A stretch of 64,000 bases of DNA from Larkinella soli (GTDB lineage Bacteria; Bacteroidota; Bacteroidia; Cytophagales; Spirosomataceae), in the NCBI RefSeq assembly GCF_003703975.1, contig NZ_QTJY01000013.1:158387-222386 (forward strand), read 5' to 3'. Positions 1 through 8,894 of this stretch are shown here, in pieces. The translations under genes and the position numbers were made by a program. Each line of letters begins with the position of its first letter. The stretch's first letter is position 1. Under the pieces are notes generated by a model, which saw only the letters and a list, made by a program, of their open reading frames with translations, did no database searches and was not told where the DNA came from.

Positions 1-2
1 GT

Positions 3-161
3 GCGGGCTGTGACGAAACCCTGCCGGAATTTGGCTGGAACGGAAGCATGACGAGCGGGGCCCCGGTTGACCGGGGGCTTTACGTCTACCGGCTTTTGTT
101 ACATTCCCGGACGGACGGCTCAAGTGTAACCAATTCGGGCAAATTGCTCTATCTAAGGTAG
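3..161 (+). CDS. porU: C-terminal end of type IX secretion protein PorU (partial)
   Basis: The frame opening at base 3 is open to a TAG at 159-161 and encodes 52 residues, ending in a stretch with Tyr-Val-Tyr-Arg and a final Gly-Lys-Leu-Leu-Tyr-Leu-Arg. This resembles the end of the C-terminal domain of PorU, the cell-surface protease that removes sorting signals from type IX secretion cargo. Its position directly upstream of porV supports the call, since the two are usually adjacent in Bacteroidota and the proteins act together at the outer membrane. The start and catalytic domain lie outside the window, so identity rests on the tail and on synteny. Confidence 0.7.
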   Translation, partial: AGCDETLPEFGWNGSMTSGAPVDRGLYVYRLLLHSRTDGSSVTNSGKLLYLR

Positions 162-210
162 TTATAAAATTTATTCAAAGGGTAGCTTTTATATTCTTAC
201 TTAAACAACT

Positions 211-218
211 TAAATTTG
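211..218 (+). promoter_or_regulatory. candidate -7 box of porV
   Basis: TAAATTTG matches the Bacteroidota -7 consensus TAnnTTTG and lies about 60 bases before the porV ATG. I see no clear TTG at the -33 position, so this is a moderate call. It would let porV be expressed apart from porU. Confidence 0.4.
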
Positions 219-276
219 GCGTTCTCTTTGCGGTTAACCGGTGAACGCACCAATTCGGGAGTTAATTGACCTCATT

Positions 277-1533
277 ATGACACGTACCTTATCGTCTCTT
301 TGTTTACTTGGTTGCCTTACACTGTTTCTTTCCCCCTTTGCCAAAGGTCAGGTGAATCCGGTGCTGATGGGGCAGGATACTGCCGCCTACCGGATTCCGC
401 AGACGGCCCTGCCGTTTCTGAACTTTTCTCCGGATGCCCGGAGTGCCGGACTGGGGGAAGCCGGTGTGGCGCTGAGTCCTGATGCAAATGCCGTTTTCTG
501 GAACCCGTCCAAGCTGGTGTTTGCTCAGAAAGATCAGGGCGTTGCGCTGTCGTACACGCCCTGGCTGCGGAGCATCGGTGTAGACGATATGTATTTCACG
601 TTTTTATCCGGATACAAGAAGGTAAGCAAGAACGACGTCCTCGGCCTTTCCCTCCTGTATTTCGATATGGGTACCATCGATTTTACGACGATTCTGGGCC
701 AGCCGGCCGGCTCTTTCAACTCGAAGGAATATGCCGTAACGGCTTCCTATTCCCGCCGTCTGTTTCAGAACTTTTCGATGGGCGTCAACCTGCGGTATAT
801 AAACTCGAACCTTTCGGGCAATTACGCCGTCAACGGCCAGTCCCTGAAACCGGCTTCGACGGCTTCGGTCGACATCAGTGCCTTCTACCAGAACGAAGTC
901 CGCGACGAAATTACCGGCAAAGGGCTGAAATGGGCCTTCGGGGGGATCATCTCCAACATCGGCGGAAAAGTTTCCTACGGAACCAGCGAACGTTCACCGA
1001 TTCCGACCAACCTGAAGCTCGGAACCAACCTGACGCTCTTTACCGACAAATACAACAGCTTCAATTTCCTGTTCGACCTGAACAAGCTGATGGTTCCGAC
1101 CCCGCCGGTATACAAAACCGTCGGCGGCCAGGTGCAATATGACCAAAACGGCAACCCGCTGATTCTGAAAGGCAAAAACCCGAACCGGGGAACGCTGGGC
1201 TCAATATTCGGCTCCTTTGCCGATGCCCCGGACGGTTTCTCGGAAGAAGTGAAGGAAATCAACATTTCGACCGGTATCGAATACTGGTATAACGAGCAGT
1301 TTGCCGCCCGCTTCGGTTACTACCACGAACCCCGGGTGAAAGGGGACCGGAAATTCTTCACGACGGGGCTCGGCATTCGTCTTCAGCAGAAATACGGGAT
1401 CGACTTCTCCTACCTGATTCCGGTCACCCAGGGCAGCCCGCTGGCGCAGACCTTCCGGATTTCGCTGATCATCGACCTGGATAAAAAATCACGGTCGGCC
1501 GAAGATGTCGAGGAAAACGAGAATCTTGAATAA
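277..1533 (+). CDS. porV: type IX secretion system outer membrane protein PorV
   Basis: PorV (LptO) is a FadL-like outer membrane beta-barrel that shuttles type IX secretion cargo from the translocon to the surface attachment complex. The 418-residue protein begins with a signal peptide ending Phe-Ala-Lys-Gly, with Gln next (residue 25). It then has the family's N-terminal stretch (LNFSPDARSAGLGEAGVA) followed by an NAVFWNPSKL-type segment, and continues as alternating beta-strand sequence to a charged tail. The ATG at 277 is preferred to the upstream GTG at 241, because it puts a clean signal peptide at the N-terminus. It follows the porU end by 115 bases. Family membership is clear from the N-terminal motif and the context. 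Confidence 0.9.
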   Translation: MTRTLSSLCLLGCLTLFLSPFAKGQVNPVLMGQDTAAYRIPQTALPFLNFSPDARSAGLGEAGVALSPDANAVFWNPSKLVFAQKDQGVALSYTPWLRSIGVDDMYFTFLSGYKKVSKNDVLGLSLLYFDMGTIDFTTILGQPAGSFNSKEYAVTASYSRRLFQNFSMGVNLRYINSNLSGNYAVNGQSLKPASTASVDISAFYQNEVRDEITGKGLKWAFGGIISNIGGKVSYGTSERSPIPTNLKLGTNLTLFTDKYNSFNFLFDLNKLMVPTPPVYKTVGGQVQYDQNGNPLILKGKNPNRGTLGSIFGSFADAPDGFSEEVKEINISTGIEYWYNEQFAARFGYYHEPRVKGDRKFFTTGLGIRLQQKYGIDFSYLIPVTQGSPLAQTFRISLIIDLDKKSRSAEDVEENENLE

Positions 1534-1534
1534 T

Positions 1535-1542
1535 TAAATTTG
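1535..1542 (+). promoter_or_regulatory. candidate -7 box of the M16 gene
   Basis: TAAATTTG (TAnnTTTG type) starts just after the porV stop codon and 72 bases before the start of the next gene. No TTG at the right distance is evident, so the call is moderate. Confidence 0.35.
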
Positions 1543-1613
1543 GTTTGTTAACGGCAAATGGCATTTCTTCGGAAGTGCCATTTGTTTTTGTGCATATACT
1601 CCCCTGCCAACCT

Positions 1614-2897
1614 ATGGAAACGCTTAACCGCTCGATTGCTCCGGAATTTAAAAAGGTAGAAGAAGTCCGGGTGCCGGCCATCTCGTCACTGACCCTGCCC
1701 AACGGCCAGCCCCTGTACTGGATCAACGCCGGGCAGCAGCCCGTCATCCGGCTTGAAATCATATTCGATGCCGGCGCCTGGTATGAACCGCTGCCGGGCG
1801 TATCGAACCTGACCCTCAAGATGCTGGCCGAAGGGACCCGCGCACGCTCATCGGCGGAAATCAGCGAATACCTCGACCGCTACGGCGCTTTTCTGGAACA
1901 GCACAGCGGCACGGATCGGGCCAGCCTGACCATCTACAGCCTGGCGAAACATCTGGGCGCCATCCTGCCGCTGGTGCAGGAGATGCTGACCGATTCGATC
2001 ATTCCGGAAAAAGAACTGAACAATCAGAAAAACATCACGCTCCAGAACCTCCGGGTCAACCTCGAAAAGAACAACTATGTGGCCGGGCAACTGATTCGGG
2101 AAAAGGTTTTCGGAAAAAGCCACCCTTACAGCCATAGCCAGAAACCGGAAACGCTGGAAGCTATCCACCGGGAAACCATTGAAACGCTGTATGACCATCG
2201 GATCCGGAACCGGCCGTTCCGGATCGTGCTGGCCGGTCATGTGACGGAAGTCGAACTGGCCCTGGTCGAACGGTATTTCGGGCATCAGCCGGTGGAGATT
2301 CCCCTGTCATCGGACGGAACGGCCGTTCAGCCGCTCAGCGAAACGGAGCCGGTGCTGGTCGATAAAAAAGACAGTCTCCAGTCGTCGATCCGGCTCGGGC
2401 GGCAGCTGTTCACCCGGACGCACCCGGATTACTTCCCCATGCTGGTGCTGAATGAGGTGCTGGGCGGATATTTCGGCTCGCGGCTCATGAAGAACATCCG
2501 GGAGGAAAAGGGCCTCACTTACGGGATCTGGTCGAATGTTTCGACGTTCCCACGGGCGGGCTACCTGATCATCGGCACGGACGTGAAACGGGAATTTACG
2601 CAACTGACCCTCGACGAAACCTGGAAGGAAATCCGGCTTCTGCGCGATCAGCCGGTCCCGGCCGGGGAGCTGCAAACGGTGAAAAACTACATGGCGGGTT
2701 CGTATGTCGGGTCGCTCAATACACCTTTTGAAATTGCGGATCGTTACAAAAGCATTCTTTTCGACGGTGTCTCCACGGATTTCATCAGCTCCTACATCGA
2801 ACGCATCCGGGCCGTCACGGCCGACCATGTGCAGGAGATGGCGAACCGGTATCTGACGGACGGCTCGCTGATTGAAGTCGTGGTTGGAGGGAAATGA
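1614..2897 (+). CDS. M16 family peptidase homologue, probably the non-catalytic subunit
   Basis: This 427-residue protein has the two-domain layout of M16 (pitrilysin/insulinase-like) peptidases. The C-terminal half carries the typical NIREEKGLTYGIWS segment with the Arg/Tyr region that helps shape the active site. In the N-terminal half, the place where active members have HxxEH (within a GxxHFLEH context) reads Gly-Val-Ser-Asn-Leu-Thr-Leu-Lys, so the zinc-binding His and Glu are missing. Known M16B enzymes work as heterodimers of one HxxEH subunit and one R/Y subunit, and this looks like the R/Y partner. No HxxEH partner is next to it in the window. No signal peptide is seen from the ATG at 1614, which I chose because the residues before it do not look like M16 sequence. 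Confidence 0.85.
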   Translation: METLNRSIAPEFKKVEEVRVPAISSLTLPNGQPLYWINAGQQPVIRLEIIFDAGAWYEPLPGVSNLTLKMLAEGTRARSSAEISEYLDRYGAFLEQHSGTDRASLTIYSLAKHLGAILPLVQEMLTDSIIPEKELNNQKNITLQNLRVNLEKNNYVAGQLIREKVFGKSHPYSHSQKPETLEAIHRETIETLYDHRIRNRPFRIVLAGHVTEVELALVERYFGHQPVEIPLSSDGTAVQPLSETEPVLVDKKDSLQSSIRLGRQLFTRTHPDYFPMLVLNEVLGGYFGSRLMKNIREEKGLTYGIWSNVSTFPRAGYLIIGTDVKREFTQLTLDETWKEIRLLRDQPVPAGELQTVKNYMAGSYVGSLNTPFEIADRYKSILFDGVSTDFISSYIERIRAVTADHVQEMANRYLTDGSLIEVVVGGK

Positions 2898-2919
2898 ATT
2901 TTTCAGCCCTCCACCGCCT

Positions 2920-3837
2920 TTACTGCAACTCGAACGCCGAAAGCTGCACGAATTTAAGTACCCGGTCGTTGATTTCTTCCGTCGTCAGGTTGAACAGCCG
3001 TTCGGCCCCGAATTTTTCGACGCAGAACGACGCCATGGCCGATCCGTAGATGATGCCGCGCTTCATGTTGTTGAACGAGACGTCGCCGGTGCTGGCCAGG
3101 TAGCCGATGAACCCGCCCGCGAACGTATCGCCGGCACCGGTCGGATCGAAGACTTCTTCCAGCGGCAGGGCCGGAGCGAAAAAGATGCTGTCCGCATGAA
3201 ACAGCAGGGCGCCATGTTCTCCCTTTTTGATGATGACGGTTTTCGGGCCCATCGTCTGGATTTTGGCAGCGGCTTTCACCAGGGCGTATTCACCGGAAAG
3301 CTGGCGGGCCTCCTCGTCGTTGATCGTAATGACGTCGACCCGTTTCAGTACCTCCAGCAGGTCGTCCCAGGCCGAATCCATCCAGAAGTTCATGGTATCG
3401 AGCATGATCAGCTTCGGCCGCCGGGGCAACCGTTCGATGACCGTCTTCTGAATGGAAGGGGCGGTATTGCCCAGCATCAGAAACTCCGACTGGTGGTAGG
3501 CCGGCGGAACGACGGGGTCGAAGTCGGCCATGACATTGAGCTGCACCTCGACGGTATCCCGCGTGTTCATGTCGTTGTGGTACTTCCCCGACCAGAAAAA
3601 CGTTTTTCCTCCCCGGCGGACCTCCAGCCCGTCGGTATTGACGCCATGGTCTTTCAGAATATCGATCATTTCCCGGGGAAAGTCGTCACCGACCACGGCC
3701 ACCAGGTTGTTTTCTTTCGTAAAGTAGGAGGCCGACAGGGTAATGTACGTGGCGGCTCCTCCGATGATCTTATCGGTTTTTCCGAATGGGGTTTCCAGCG
3801 CATCGAAAGCCACTGAACCGACGGTTAACAGACTCAT
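2920..3837 (-). CDS. PfkB family carbohydrate/nucleoside kinase
   Basis: This 305-residue cytoplasmic protein belongs to the ribokinase/PfkB family, which phosphorylates sugars or nucleosides using ATP. The N-terminal GGAATY region (residues 26-31) fits the substrate-binding glycine motif. NDEE (173-176) is the metal/ATP-associated N-x-x-E motif. DPTGAGDTFAGG (231-242) is PfkB signature 2, with catalytic Asp237 in GAGD. The substrate cannot be read from sequence; related proteins in Bacteroidota are often annotated as sugar or adenosine kinases. It is downstream of and co-directional with the GNAT-like gene, 68 bases away, so the two may be co-transcribed. Confidence 0.85.
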   Translation of the reverse strand: MSLLTVGSVAFDALETPFGKTDKIIGGAATYITLSASYFTKENNLVAVVGDDFPREMIDILKDHGVNTDGLEVRRGGKTFFWSGKYHNDMNTRDTVEVQLNVMADFDPVVPPAYHQSEFLMLGNTAPSIQKTVIERLPRRPKLIMLDTMNFWMDSAWDDLLEVLKRVDVITINDEEARQLSGEYALVKAAAKIQTMGPKTVIIKKGEHGALLFHADSIFFAPALPLEEVFDPTGAGDTFAGGFIGYLASTGDVSFNNMKRGIIYGSAMASFCVEKFGAERLFNLTTEEINDRVLKFVQLSAFELQ

Positions 3838-3905
3838 ACCGAGCTTCGTGAATTAAGTGTAATTGAATGATAAAAATGTTTTGGGGCCTCTGATGCGGCT
3901 CCGTT

Positions 3906-5090
3906 TCAGATGGCCGGGTGGCGTTTGAACTCTTTGGTCCGGTCGAACAGATACCGGTAGGTAACATGCTCTTTCCGAACCGTGCCGCCCAGCATTTTGG
4001 CAAAACGGATCATCTTCGGATTAAAGTCCCCGACCCAGTTCAGTTCCAGGTCCTCGTACTGATAGTTCGGTCGCCAGGCCACGCGGGTAAATGCCAGCGC
4101 AATCGCCGATTCGATGCCCCGCCCCTGGTATTCGGGAATGATGCCGAAAATGACGCCGAAAGCCTTTTTGTTGGTCTTCATCAGCTTGTGATACAGGAAC
4201 TTAATCTTTCCGATCAGATTCAGCTTTCCGTTGACGTGCTTAAAGATCTGATTTAGTTCGGGCAGCATGATGAAGAAGGAAATCGGCTCCTCGCGGTGGT
4301 AACCGAACCACATCAGTTCTTCGTCCATGATCGGCTTCATCCGCAGCATCAGCATCCGGACCTGCTGCTGCGACATTTCCGGAACGCTCAGGTGACGCGC
4401 CCAGGCTTTGTTAAAGATGTACCGGAAGTCTTCGGTGTATTTTTCCAGCTTAGCCATCTCCACATGCCGAAAGTCATAGGTCGGATCGTTCAACGTCCGC
4501 TGGGAGCGTTCGAACACGGAGGGATGAATCAACGCCCGGACCCGGTCTTCCCGCATGGGCAGGTAAAAGGTCAGTTGCCGGAAATAATCCTGAAAGCCGT
4601 ATTTCTCAAACAGGGGAACGTAATAGGGCTTGGTGTAAGGCATTCCGTAGGTCGGTTCCCAGTCGAAGCCGTCGACGAGCAGGCCCCACCAGCGGTCACG
4701 TTCGCCAAAGTTGATCGGCCCGTCCATGGCCTCCATGCCCTTGCTGGTCAGCCACTCGCGGCAGCGGTCGAAAAGCAGGAATGCCGCCTTTTCGTCGTCG
4801 ATGCATTCGAAGAAGCCCATTCCGCCCGTAGGCTGATCGTTGTTCCGGTGGGTGGTTTCCGAGTTGACGAAAGCCGCCACCCGCCCCACCGCCTTGCCGC
4901 CCTCGTCGAGCAACAGCCAGCGGATGCATTCGCCGTGAAGAAAGAATTTATTTTTTTCGGGATCGAACACCTCCTCGATATCTTCGTCCAGCGGTCTGAT
5001 CCAGTAGGGATCGTTACGGTACAGGCGAACCGCTAACTGGAGGAATTCTTTCCTGTAGGCCGGATTCGTACCGACTTCGACAAGCTGCAT
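3906..5090 (-). CDS. GNAT-like acyltransferase fold protein of unknown substrate
   Basis: This protein has 394 residues and no signal peptide. The C-terminal part has a GNAT-like cofactor-binding segment, a strand followed by IIPEYQGRGIES (Gln-Gly-Arg-Gly at about 322-325), then a helix and a motif-B-like strand (DLELNWVGDFN). The N-terminal 100 residues also look GNAT-like (a beta-rich start, VGRVAAFVNSE), so a duplicated or two-lobed GNAT fold is possible. Long uncharacterised proteins of this kind are widespread in Bacteroidota and often annotated only as hypothetical. I infer an acyltransferase but cannot name the substrate. The next gene upstream, cysS, is divergent. Confidence 0.55.
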   Translation of the reverse strand: MQLVEVGTNPAYRKEFLQLAVRLYRNDPYWIRPLDEDIEEVFDPEKNKFFLHGECIRWLLLDEGGKAVGRVAAFVNSETTHRNNDQPTGGMGFFECIDDEKAAFLLFDRCREWLTSKGMEAMDGPINFGERDRWWGLLVDGFDWEPTYGMPYTKPYYVPLFEKYGFQDYFRQLTFYLPMREDRVRALIHPSVFERSQRTLNDPTYDFRHVEMAKLEKYTEDFRYIFNKAWARHLSVPEMSQQQVRMLMLRMKPIMDEELMWFGYHREEPISFFIMLPELNQIFKHVNGKLNLIGKIKFLYHKLMKTNKKAFGVIFGIIPEYQGRGIESAIALAFTRVAWRPNYQYEDLELNWVGDFNPKMIRFAKMLGGTVRKEHVTYRYLFDRTKEFKRHPAI

Positions 5091-5214
5091 CGTTCAATCA
5101 GAATCTATAAATAACCAATCATTCGCAGGGCCGCAGCCCGAACCGCTGCGAAGATAGGAAAACTACGGCACTTGCCGCCCGTCATTCGGTTACGGACTTC
5201 CGCCGAACATTGTG

Positions 5215-5222
5215 TAGATTTG
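5215..5222 (+). promoter_or_regulatory. candidate -7 box of cysS
   Basis: TAGATTTG fits TAnnTTTG and lies 30 bases before the cysS ATG. A -33 TTG is not obvious. Confidence 0.45.
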
Positions 5223-5251
5223 TGATCGCAAGCAAGGCCGCAGATGTAAGA

Positions 5252-6742
5252 ATGGCACAACCACTGAAAGTATACAATACGCTCACTCGTCAGAAAGAAC
5301 TGTTTGAACCCATCAATCCGCCCTACGTGGGGCTTTATGTCTGCGGCCCGACGGTTTACAACTTTGTCCACCTGGGCAACGTTCGCACGTTTCTGACTTT
5401 CGATACCTTGTTTCGCTACCTGACTCATATCGGCTACAAAGTCCGCTATGTGCGCAACATTACCGATGTCGGGCACCTGGTCGGCGACGGCGATGACGGG
5501 GAAGATAAAATCGGCCGGATGGCCAAGCTGGAAAAGATCGAGCCGATGGAGGTCGTGCAGCGGTATACCAACGACTTCCGGGCCGTCATGGCTACCTTCA
5601 ACATCCTGCCGCCGAGCATCGAACCGACCGCCACGGGCCACATGGTGGAGCAGATCGATGCCGTCCGGTCATTGATCGGGAAAGGGCTGGCCTACGAGTC
5701 GAACGGTTCGGTGTATTTCGACATTGCCCGGTATAACGCGCAGGGCGGCAGCTACGGCAAGCTTTCGGGGCGTGTCCTCGACGACCTGCTGAACGAAACC
5801 CGGGATCTGGACGGGCAGGCCGAAAAACGCAACCCGCTGGATTTTGCCCTCTGGAAAAAAGCCGCCCCCGAACACCTGATGCGGTGGCCGTCACCCTGGA
5901 GCAACGGTTTTCCCGGTTGGCATCTGGAGTGTACCTGCATGAGTACCAAATACCTCGGCAAGCAGTTCGACATTCATGGCGGGGGCATGGACCTGAAGTT
6001 TCCCCACCATGAGTGCGAGTTGGCACAGGGACAGAGCATTTACGGCGAGGAGCCGGTTCGCTACTGGCTGCACTCCAACATGCTGACGGTCAACGGCCAG
6101 AAGATGTCGAAGTCGCTGGGCAACTCTTTCCTGCCGCACGAGCTGTTTACGGGCAGCCACCATCTGCTCGAACAGGCCTACAGCCCCATGACGGTGCGGT
6201 TCTTCATGCTGCAATCCCACTACCGCAGCACGCTCGACTTCTCGAACGAAGCTCTGAAAGCCGCCCAGAAAGGCTATCGACGCCTGGCCAACGGGTTACG
6301 GATCATCAAGTCTCTGGAATATACCCCGGCCGAAGGGGTAGCCGCCGACGAAAAGAAACAGCAGGAGGTCCGGAAAGCCGTCGATGATTTCTATGCCGCC
6401 CTGAACGACGACCTGAACACGGCCGTCGGGATTGCCCAGCTGTTTTCGCTGTTGAAGTATATCAACATGCTGAATCTGAACCAGATTCAGGCGGCCGCTC
6501 TCGGAGAGGAGGTCTTCGGGCTGCTGAAAGATTCTTTCATTCGGTTTACGGAGAACATTCTGGGTCTGAAAGAGGAAAAAACCGATACCAGCGCCGTTCT
6601 GGACGGTATGCTGACGCTATATCGGGAATACAAAGAACAAAAACAGTACGATAAGGTTGACCAGATACGTTCCTACTTTAAAGCGCAGAGCCTGGTCATC
6701 AAGGACATGAAACACCGGATCGACTGGGCTTACGAAGAATAA
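5252..6742 (+). CDS. cysS: cysteine--tRNA ligase
   Basis: This class I aminoacyl-tRNA synthetase charges tRNA-Cys. The 496-residue protein shows the class hallmarks: [19 protein letters not shown] near the N-terminus, with the HIGH-like His-Leu-Gly-Asn at about 40-43 and zinc-ligand Cys31; WHLECTCMS and PHHECE supplying further Cys/His zinc ligands; and QKMSKSLGN, with KMSKS at 284-288. Length is as expected for bacterial CysRS (about 460-500). The ATG at 5252 is chosen because upstream codons add a non-conserved extension. The C-terminal anticodon-binding region is present, ending in a [13 protein letters not shown] tail (HRIDWAYEE). Confidence 0.97.
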   Translation: MAQPLKVYNTLTRQKELFEPINPPYVGLYVCGPTVYNFVHLGNVRTFLTFDTLFRYLTHIGYKVRYVRNITDVGHLVGDGDDGEDKIGRMAKLEKIEPMEVVQRYTNDFRAVMATFNILPPSIEPTATGHMVEQIDAVRSLIGKGLAYESNGSVYFDIARYNAQGGSYGKLSGRVLDDLLNETRDLDGQAEKRNPLDFALWKKAAPEHLMRWPSPWSNGFPGWHLECTCMSTKYLGKQFDIHGGGMDLKFPHHECELAQGQSIYGEEPVRYWLHSNMLTVNGQKMSKSLGNSFLPHELFTGSHHLLEQAYSPMTVRFFMLQSHYRSTLDFSNEALKAAQKGYRRLANGLRIIKSLEYTPAEGVAADEKKQQEVRKAVDDFYAALNDDLNTAVGIAQLFSLLKYINMLNLNQIQAAALGEEVFGLLKDSFIRFTENILGLKEEKTDTSAVLDGMLTLYREYKEQKQYDKVDQIRSYFKAQSLVIKDMKHRIDWAYEE

Positions 6743-6778
6743 CCTGCGTTACCAGGGCTGAAACCGCACGGGCTGACT

Positions 6779-7777
6779 ATGCATCTGAATAAGAAACTCA
6801 TTTTTTTCTGGCTGGCAGCCGTCGTTACTGTCAGTTCCTGCAAAAGTAAAAAACAGGATCAGGAGGAGAATAAAGCAACGGAGACCATCACGGTCAAAGC
6901 ACCGGACCTCAATGCGGATTCGGCGTTTGCCTATGTGGCCCGGCAGGTGGCTTTCGGGCCGCGGGTTCCCAACACGGAGGCCCATCGGCGCTGCGGAGAT
7001 TATCTGATCGCCAAACTGAAACAGTTCGGCTGCGAGGTGACGGTCCAGAGCTTTACGGCAACCACCTACGACGGCATCCGGCTCAACGCCCGGAACATCA
7101 TCGGCAGCATCAATCCGAACGCTTCCAAACGCATCATTCTGGCGTCCCACTGGGATTCGAGACCTTATGCCGATCAGGACAGCGTCGCCAAAACCAGGCC
7201 GGTGCTGGGCGCCAATGACGGGGCCAGCGGGGTCGGGGTGCTGCTCGAACTGGCCCGGACCGTCCAGCAGGCCGGTACCAAACCGGGCGTCGGCATCGAC
7301 ATTATCTTCTTTGACGCAGAAGACTGGGGCAACTCGGAACGCGCCAGGGACGAATACGTCGGCTTCTGCCTCGGTTCGCAGTACTGGTCGGCCAATAAGC
7401 ACAAAGCCGGTTATTCGGCCTACTACGGGATTCTGCTCGACATGGTCGGGGCCAAAGGGGCCACGTTCCAGAAGGAAGGCTATTCGATGCAGTATGCCCC
7501 GACGATTGCCAACAAGGTCTGGCAAACGGCCAGCCAGATGGGCCTGAACCAGTATTTTGTCGACTCCGGCCGGACGGGCGGCTCCATCACCGACGACCAC
7601 CTGCCGGTCAACAAGGTGGCTAAAATTCCGATGATCGACATCATTCATACCCACCTCGAATCGGGCAACTTTTTTGCAGACTGGCATACCGCCGACGATG
7701 ACATGGACAACATCGACGCGAATACGTTAAAAGCCGTCGGGCAGGTCGTGCTGCAAACCCTCTATCAGGAAGAATAA
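6779..7777 (+). CDS. M28 family lipoprotein, glutaminyl-peptide cyclotransferase-like
   Basis: This 332-residue lipoprotein has a signal peptide ending Val-Ser-Ser-Cys (Cys21). It carries the M28/glutaminyl cyclase layout: SHWDSRPYAD (His124, Asp126), GANDGASG (Asp147, zinc ligand), FFDAEDWG (Glu181 or nearby, zinc ligand and catalytic acid), an LDMVG segment, and DWHTADDDMD (His303, zinc ligand). The single Zn set and the HWDSRPYAD/FDAEDW pattern resemble animal-type (type II) glutaminyl cyclases, which convert N-terminal Gln to pyroglutamate, more than aminopeptidases. Bacteroidota are known to carry such enzymes. Many exported proteins in this window would expose Gln after signal cleavage, so a periplasmic cyclase fits. 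An aminopeptidase function is the alternative. Confidence 0.8.
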   Translation: MHLNKKLIFFWLAAVVTVSSCKSKKQDQEENKATETITVKAPDLNADSAFAYVARQVAFGPRVPNTEAHRRCGDYLIAKLKQFGCEVTVQSFTATTYDGIRLNARNIIGSINPNASKRIILASHWDSRPYADQDSVAKTRPVLGANDGASGVGVLLELARTVQQAGTKPGVGIDIIFFDAEDWGNSERARDEYVGFCLGSQYWSANKHKAGYSAYYGILLDMVGAKGATFQKEGYSMQYAPTIANKVWQTASQMGLNQYFVDSGRTGGSITDDHLPVNKVAKIPMIDIIHTHLESGNFFADWHTADDDMDNIDANTLKAVGQVVLQTLYQEE

Positions 7778-7806
7778 ATTCCGTAACGACAAACGATGTT
7801 TCTCCG

Positions 7807-8217
7807 ATGGTTTCCCTGAGACGGACCGCCATTCGCCTTTTTCGGGCAGCGCCCGGTTTTCTGTGGCTTGCTGCCGCCGGCTGTTCGGCCCCTCCGGATC
7901 GGCTGGGTGCGCTCGATCTGGTCAAGTGGCGCCAGGACCGGGGAGGCTGTAAGGGCGTTCGGGCCTCCCTGGTAGAAGACTTCAAGACGATCCGGCAGGA
8001 GTTGAAGGGGACTTCGGCGAATGAGGTGGGAAAAATCCTGGGGCGGCCGGACATCGAGCAGCTGGCCGACCGCAATCAGAAGTACTACATCTATTTTCTG
8101 GAAACCGGGCCGCACTGCCGGGATCCGAAAATCAGGTCGGAAAGCCGGTCGGTGGCCCTCCGCATCAGCGCGATCGGTCTGGTCACCGAAATTACCTTCC
8201 AGCGCGGCCGACCTTAA
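7807..8217 (+). CDS. small lipoprotein, possibly BamE/SmpA-like
   Basis: This protein of 136 residues has a signal peptide ending Leu-Ala-Ala-Ala-Gly-Cys, so Cys26 is the likely lipidation site. A short segment, roughly residues 65-95 (SANEVGKILGRPDIEQLADRNQKYYIYFLE with breaks), resembles the helix-then-strand pattern of the SmpA/BamE-like fold, in which an 'E-V-x-x-x-L-G-x-P-D' helix is followed by a Tyr-rich strand. That similarity is only pattern-level. Two other Cys residues in the mature part could form a disulfide. It starts 29 bases after the M28 gene and is probably co-transcribed with it. Function unknown. Confidence 0.6.
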   Translation: MVSLRRTAIRLFRAAPGFLWLAAAGCSAPPDRLGALDLVKWRQDRGGCKGVRASLVEDFKTIRQELKGTSANEVGKILGRPDIEQLADRNQKYYIYFLETGPHCRDPKIRSESRSVALRISAIGLVTEITFQRGRP

Positions 8218-8238
8218 AAGCCGGTCTCGGGCCGGCTT
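8218..8238 (+). terminator. weak hairpin between convergent genes
   Basis: AAGCCGG and CCGGCTT pair across a 7-base loop just after the lipoprotein stop codon. There is no T-run, so termination is uncertain, but the site lies between two convergent genes. Confidence 0.35.
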
Positions 8239-8241
8239 GCC

Positions 8242-8814
8242 TCACAGGTAAAATTTCCTGCGGATAATCATCTCTCCGACCACTTCGGGCACTATATACC
8301 GGATCGACCGGTTGGCTTTGAGGCACTCCCGAATGAACGTCGCCGAGATGTCCAGCAGCGGAGCCTGCACGAACCGGACGTTGGGATGCTGCTCCAGCGG
8401 GCTGGGATCACTGTTCGGACGGGGGTACACGTAAAGGCCGAAATACTCCAGAATCTTCTCGTGGTTCTTCCAGTTGGGAAACTGAGCGAGGTTGTCGCCC
8501 CCGATAATCAGCTTAAACTGATGCGCCGGGTATTTCTCCTGAAGCCGGACGAGCGTATCGATGGTGTAACTGGGCCGGGGCATGGAAAACTCGATGTCGG
8601 TGGCTTTCAGCTTCGAATTATCGGCAATGGCCCGTTCGACCATGTCCAGCCGGTCGAATTCATGGAGCAGGTTCTTGTTCTTTTTGAACGGGTTTTGCGG
8701 GGAAACCACAAACCAGACCTGATCCAGATCGGTGCCGGTCGCCATGGTATCGGCTATGATCAGGTGGCCGATATGAACGGGATTGAAGGAGCCGAAAAAC
8801 AAGCCGATGCGCAT
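8242..8814 (-). CDS. nadD: nicotinate-nucleotide adenylyltransferase
   Basis: NadD adenylates nicotinate mononucleotide in NAD biosynthesis. The 190-residue protein starts MRIGLFFGSFNPVHIGH, with the nucleotidyltransferase T/HxGH motif at His14 to His17, and has the C-terminal ISATFIRE motif (ISSTxIR type) that binds ATP phosphates. The start at 8814 is preferred to an upstream in-frame ATG at 8844 because family members begin at this Met-Arg-Ile-Gly. It is 80 bases downstream of gmk in the same direction, so it may belong to the sigma/anti-sigma/gmk transcription unit. Confidence 0.93.
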   Translation of the reverse strand: MRIGLFFGSFNPVHIGHLIIADTMATGTDLDQVWFVVSPQNPFKKNKNLLHEFDRLDMVERAIADNSKLKATDIEFSMPRPSYTIDTLVRLQEKYPAHQFKLIIGGDNLAQFPNWKNHEKILEYFGLYVYPRPNSDPSPLEQHPNVRFVQAPLLDISATFIRECLKANRSIRYIVPEVVGEMIIRRKFYL

Positions 8815-8894
8815 AGAAAGAAAGGCTGAATTGGGATGAGACAAAAAAAGCGCAGAGATCGACTCCCCTGCGCTCTTTTCTTCCCTGTTCGAAA

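Noticed and set aside
2872..3816. 314-residue frame opposite the PfkB kinase
   Set aside because: A shadow frame; the kinase motifs are clear on the other strand.
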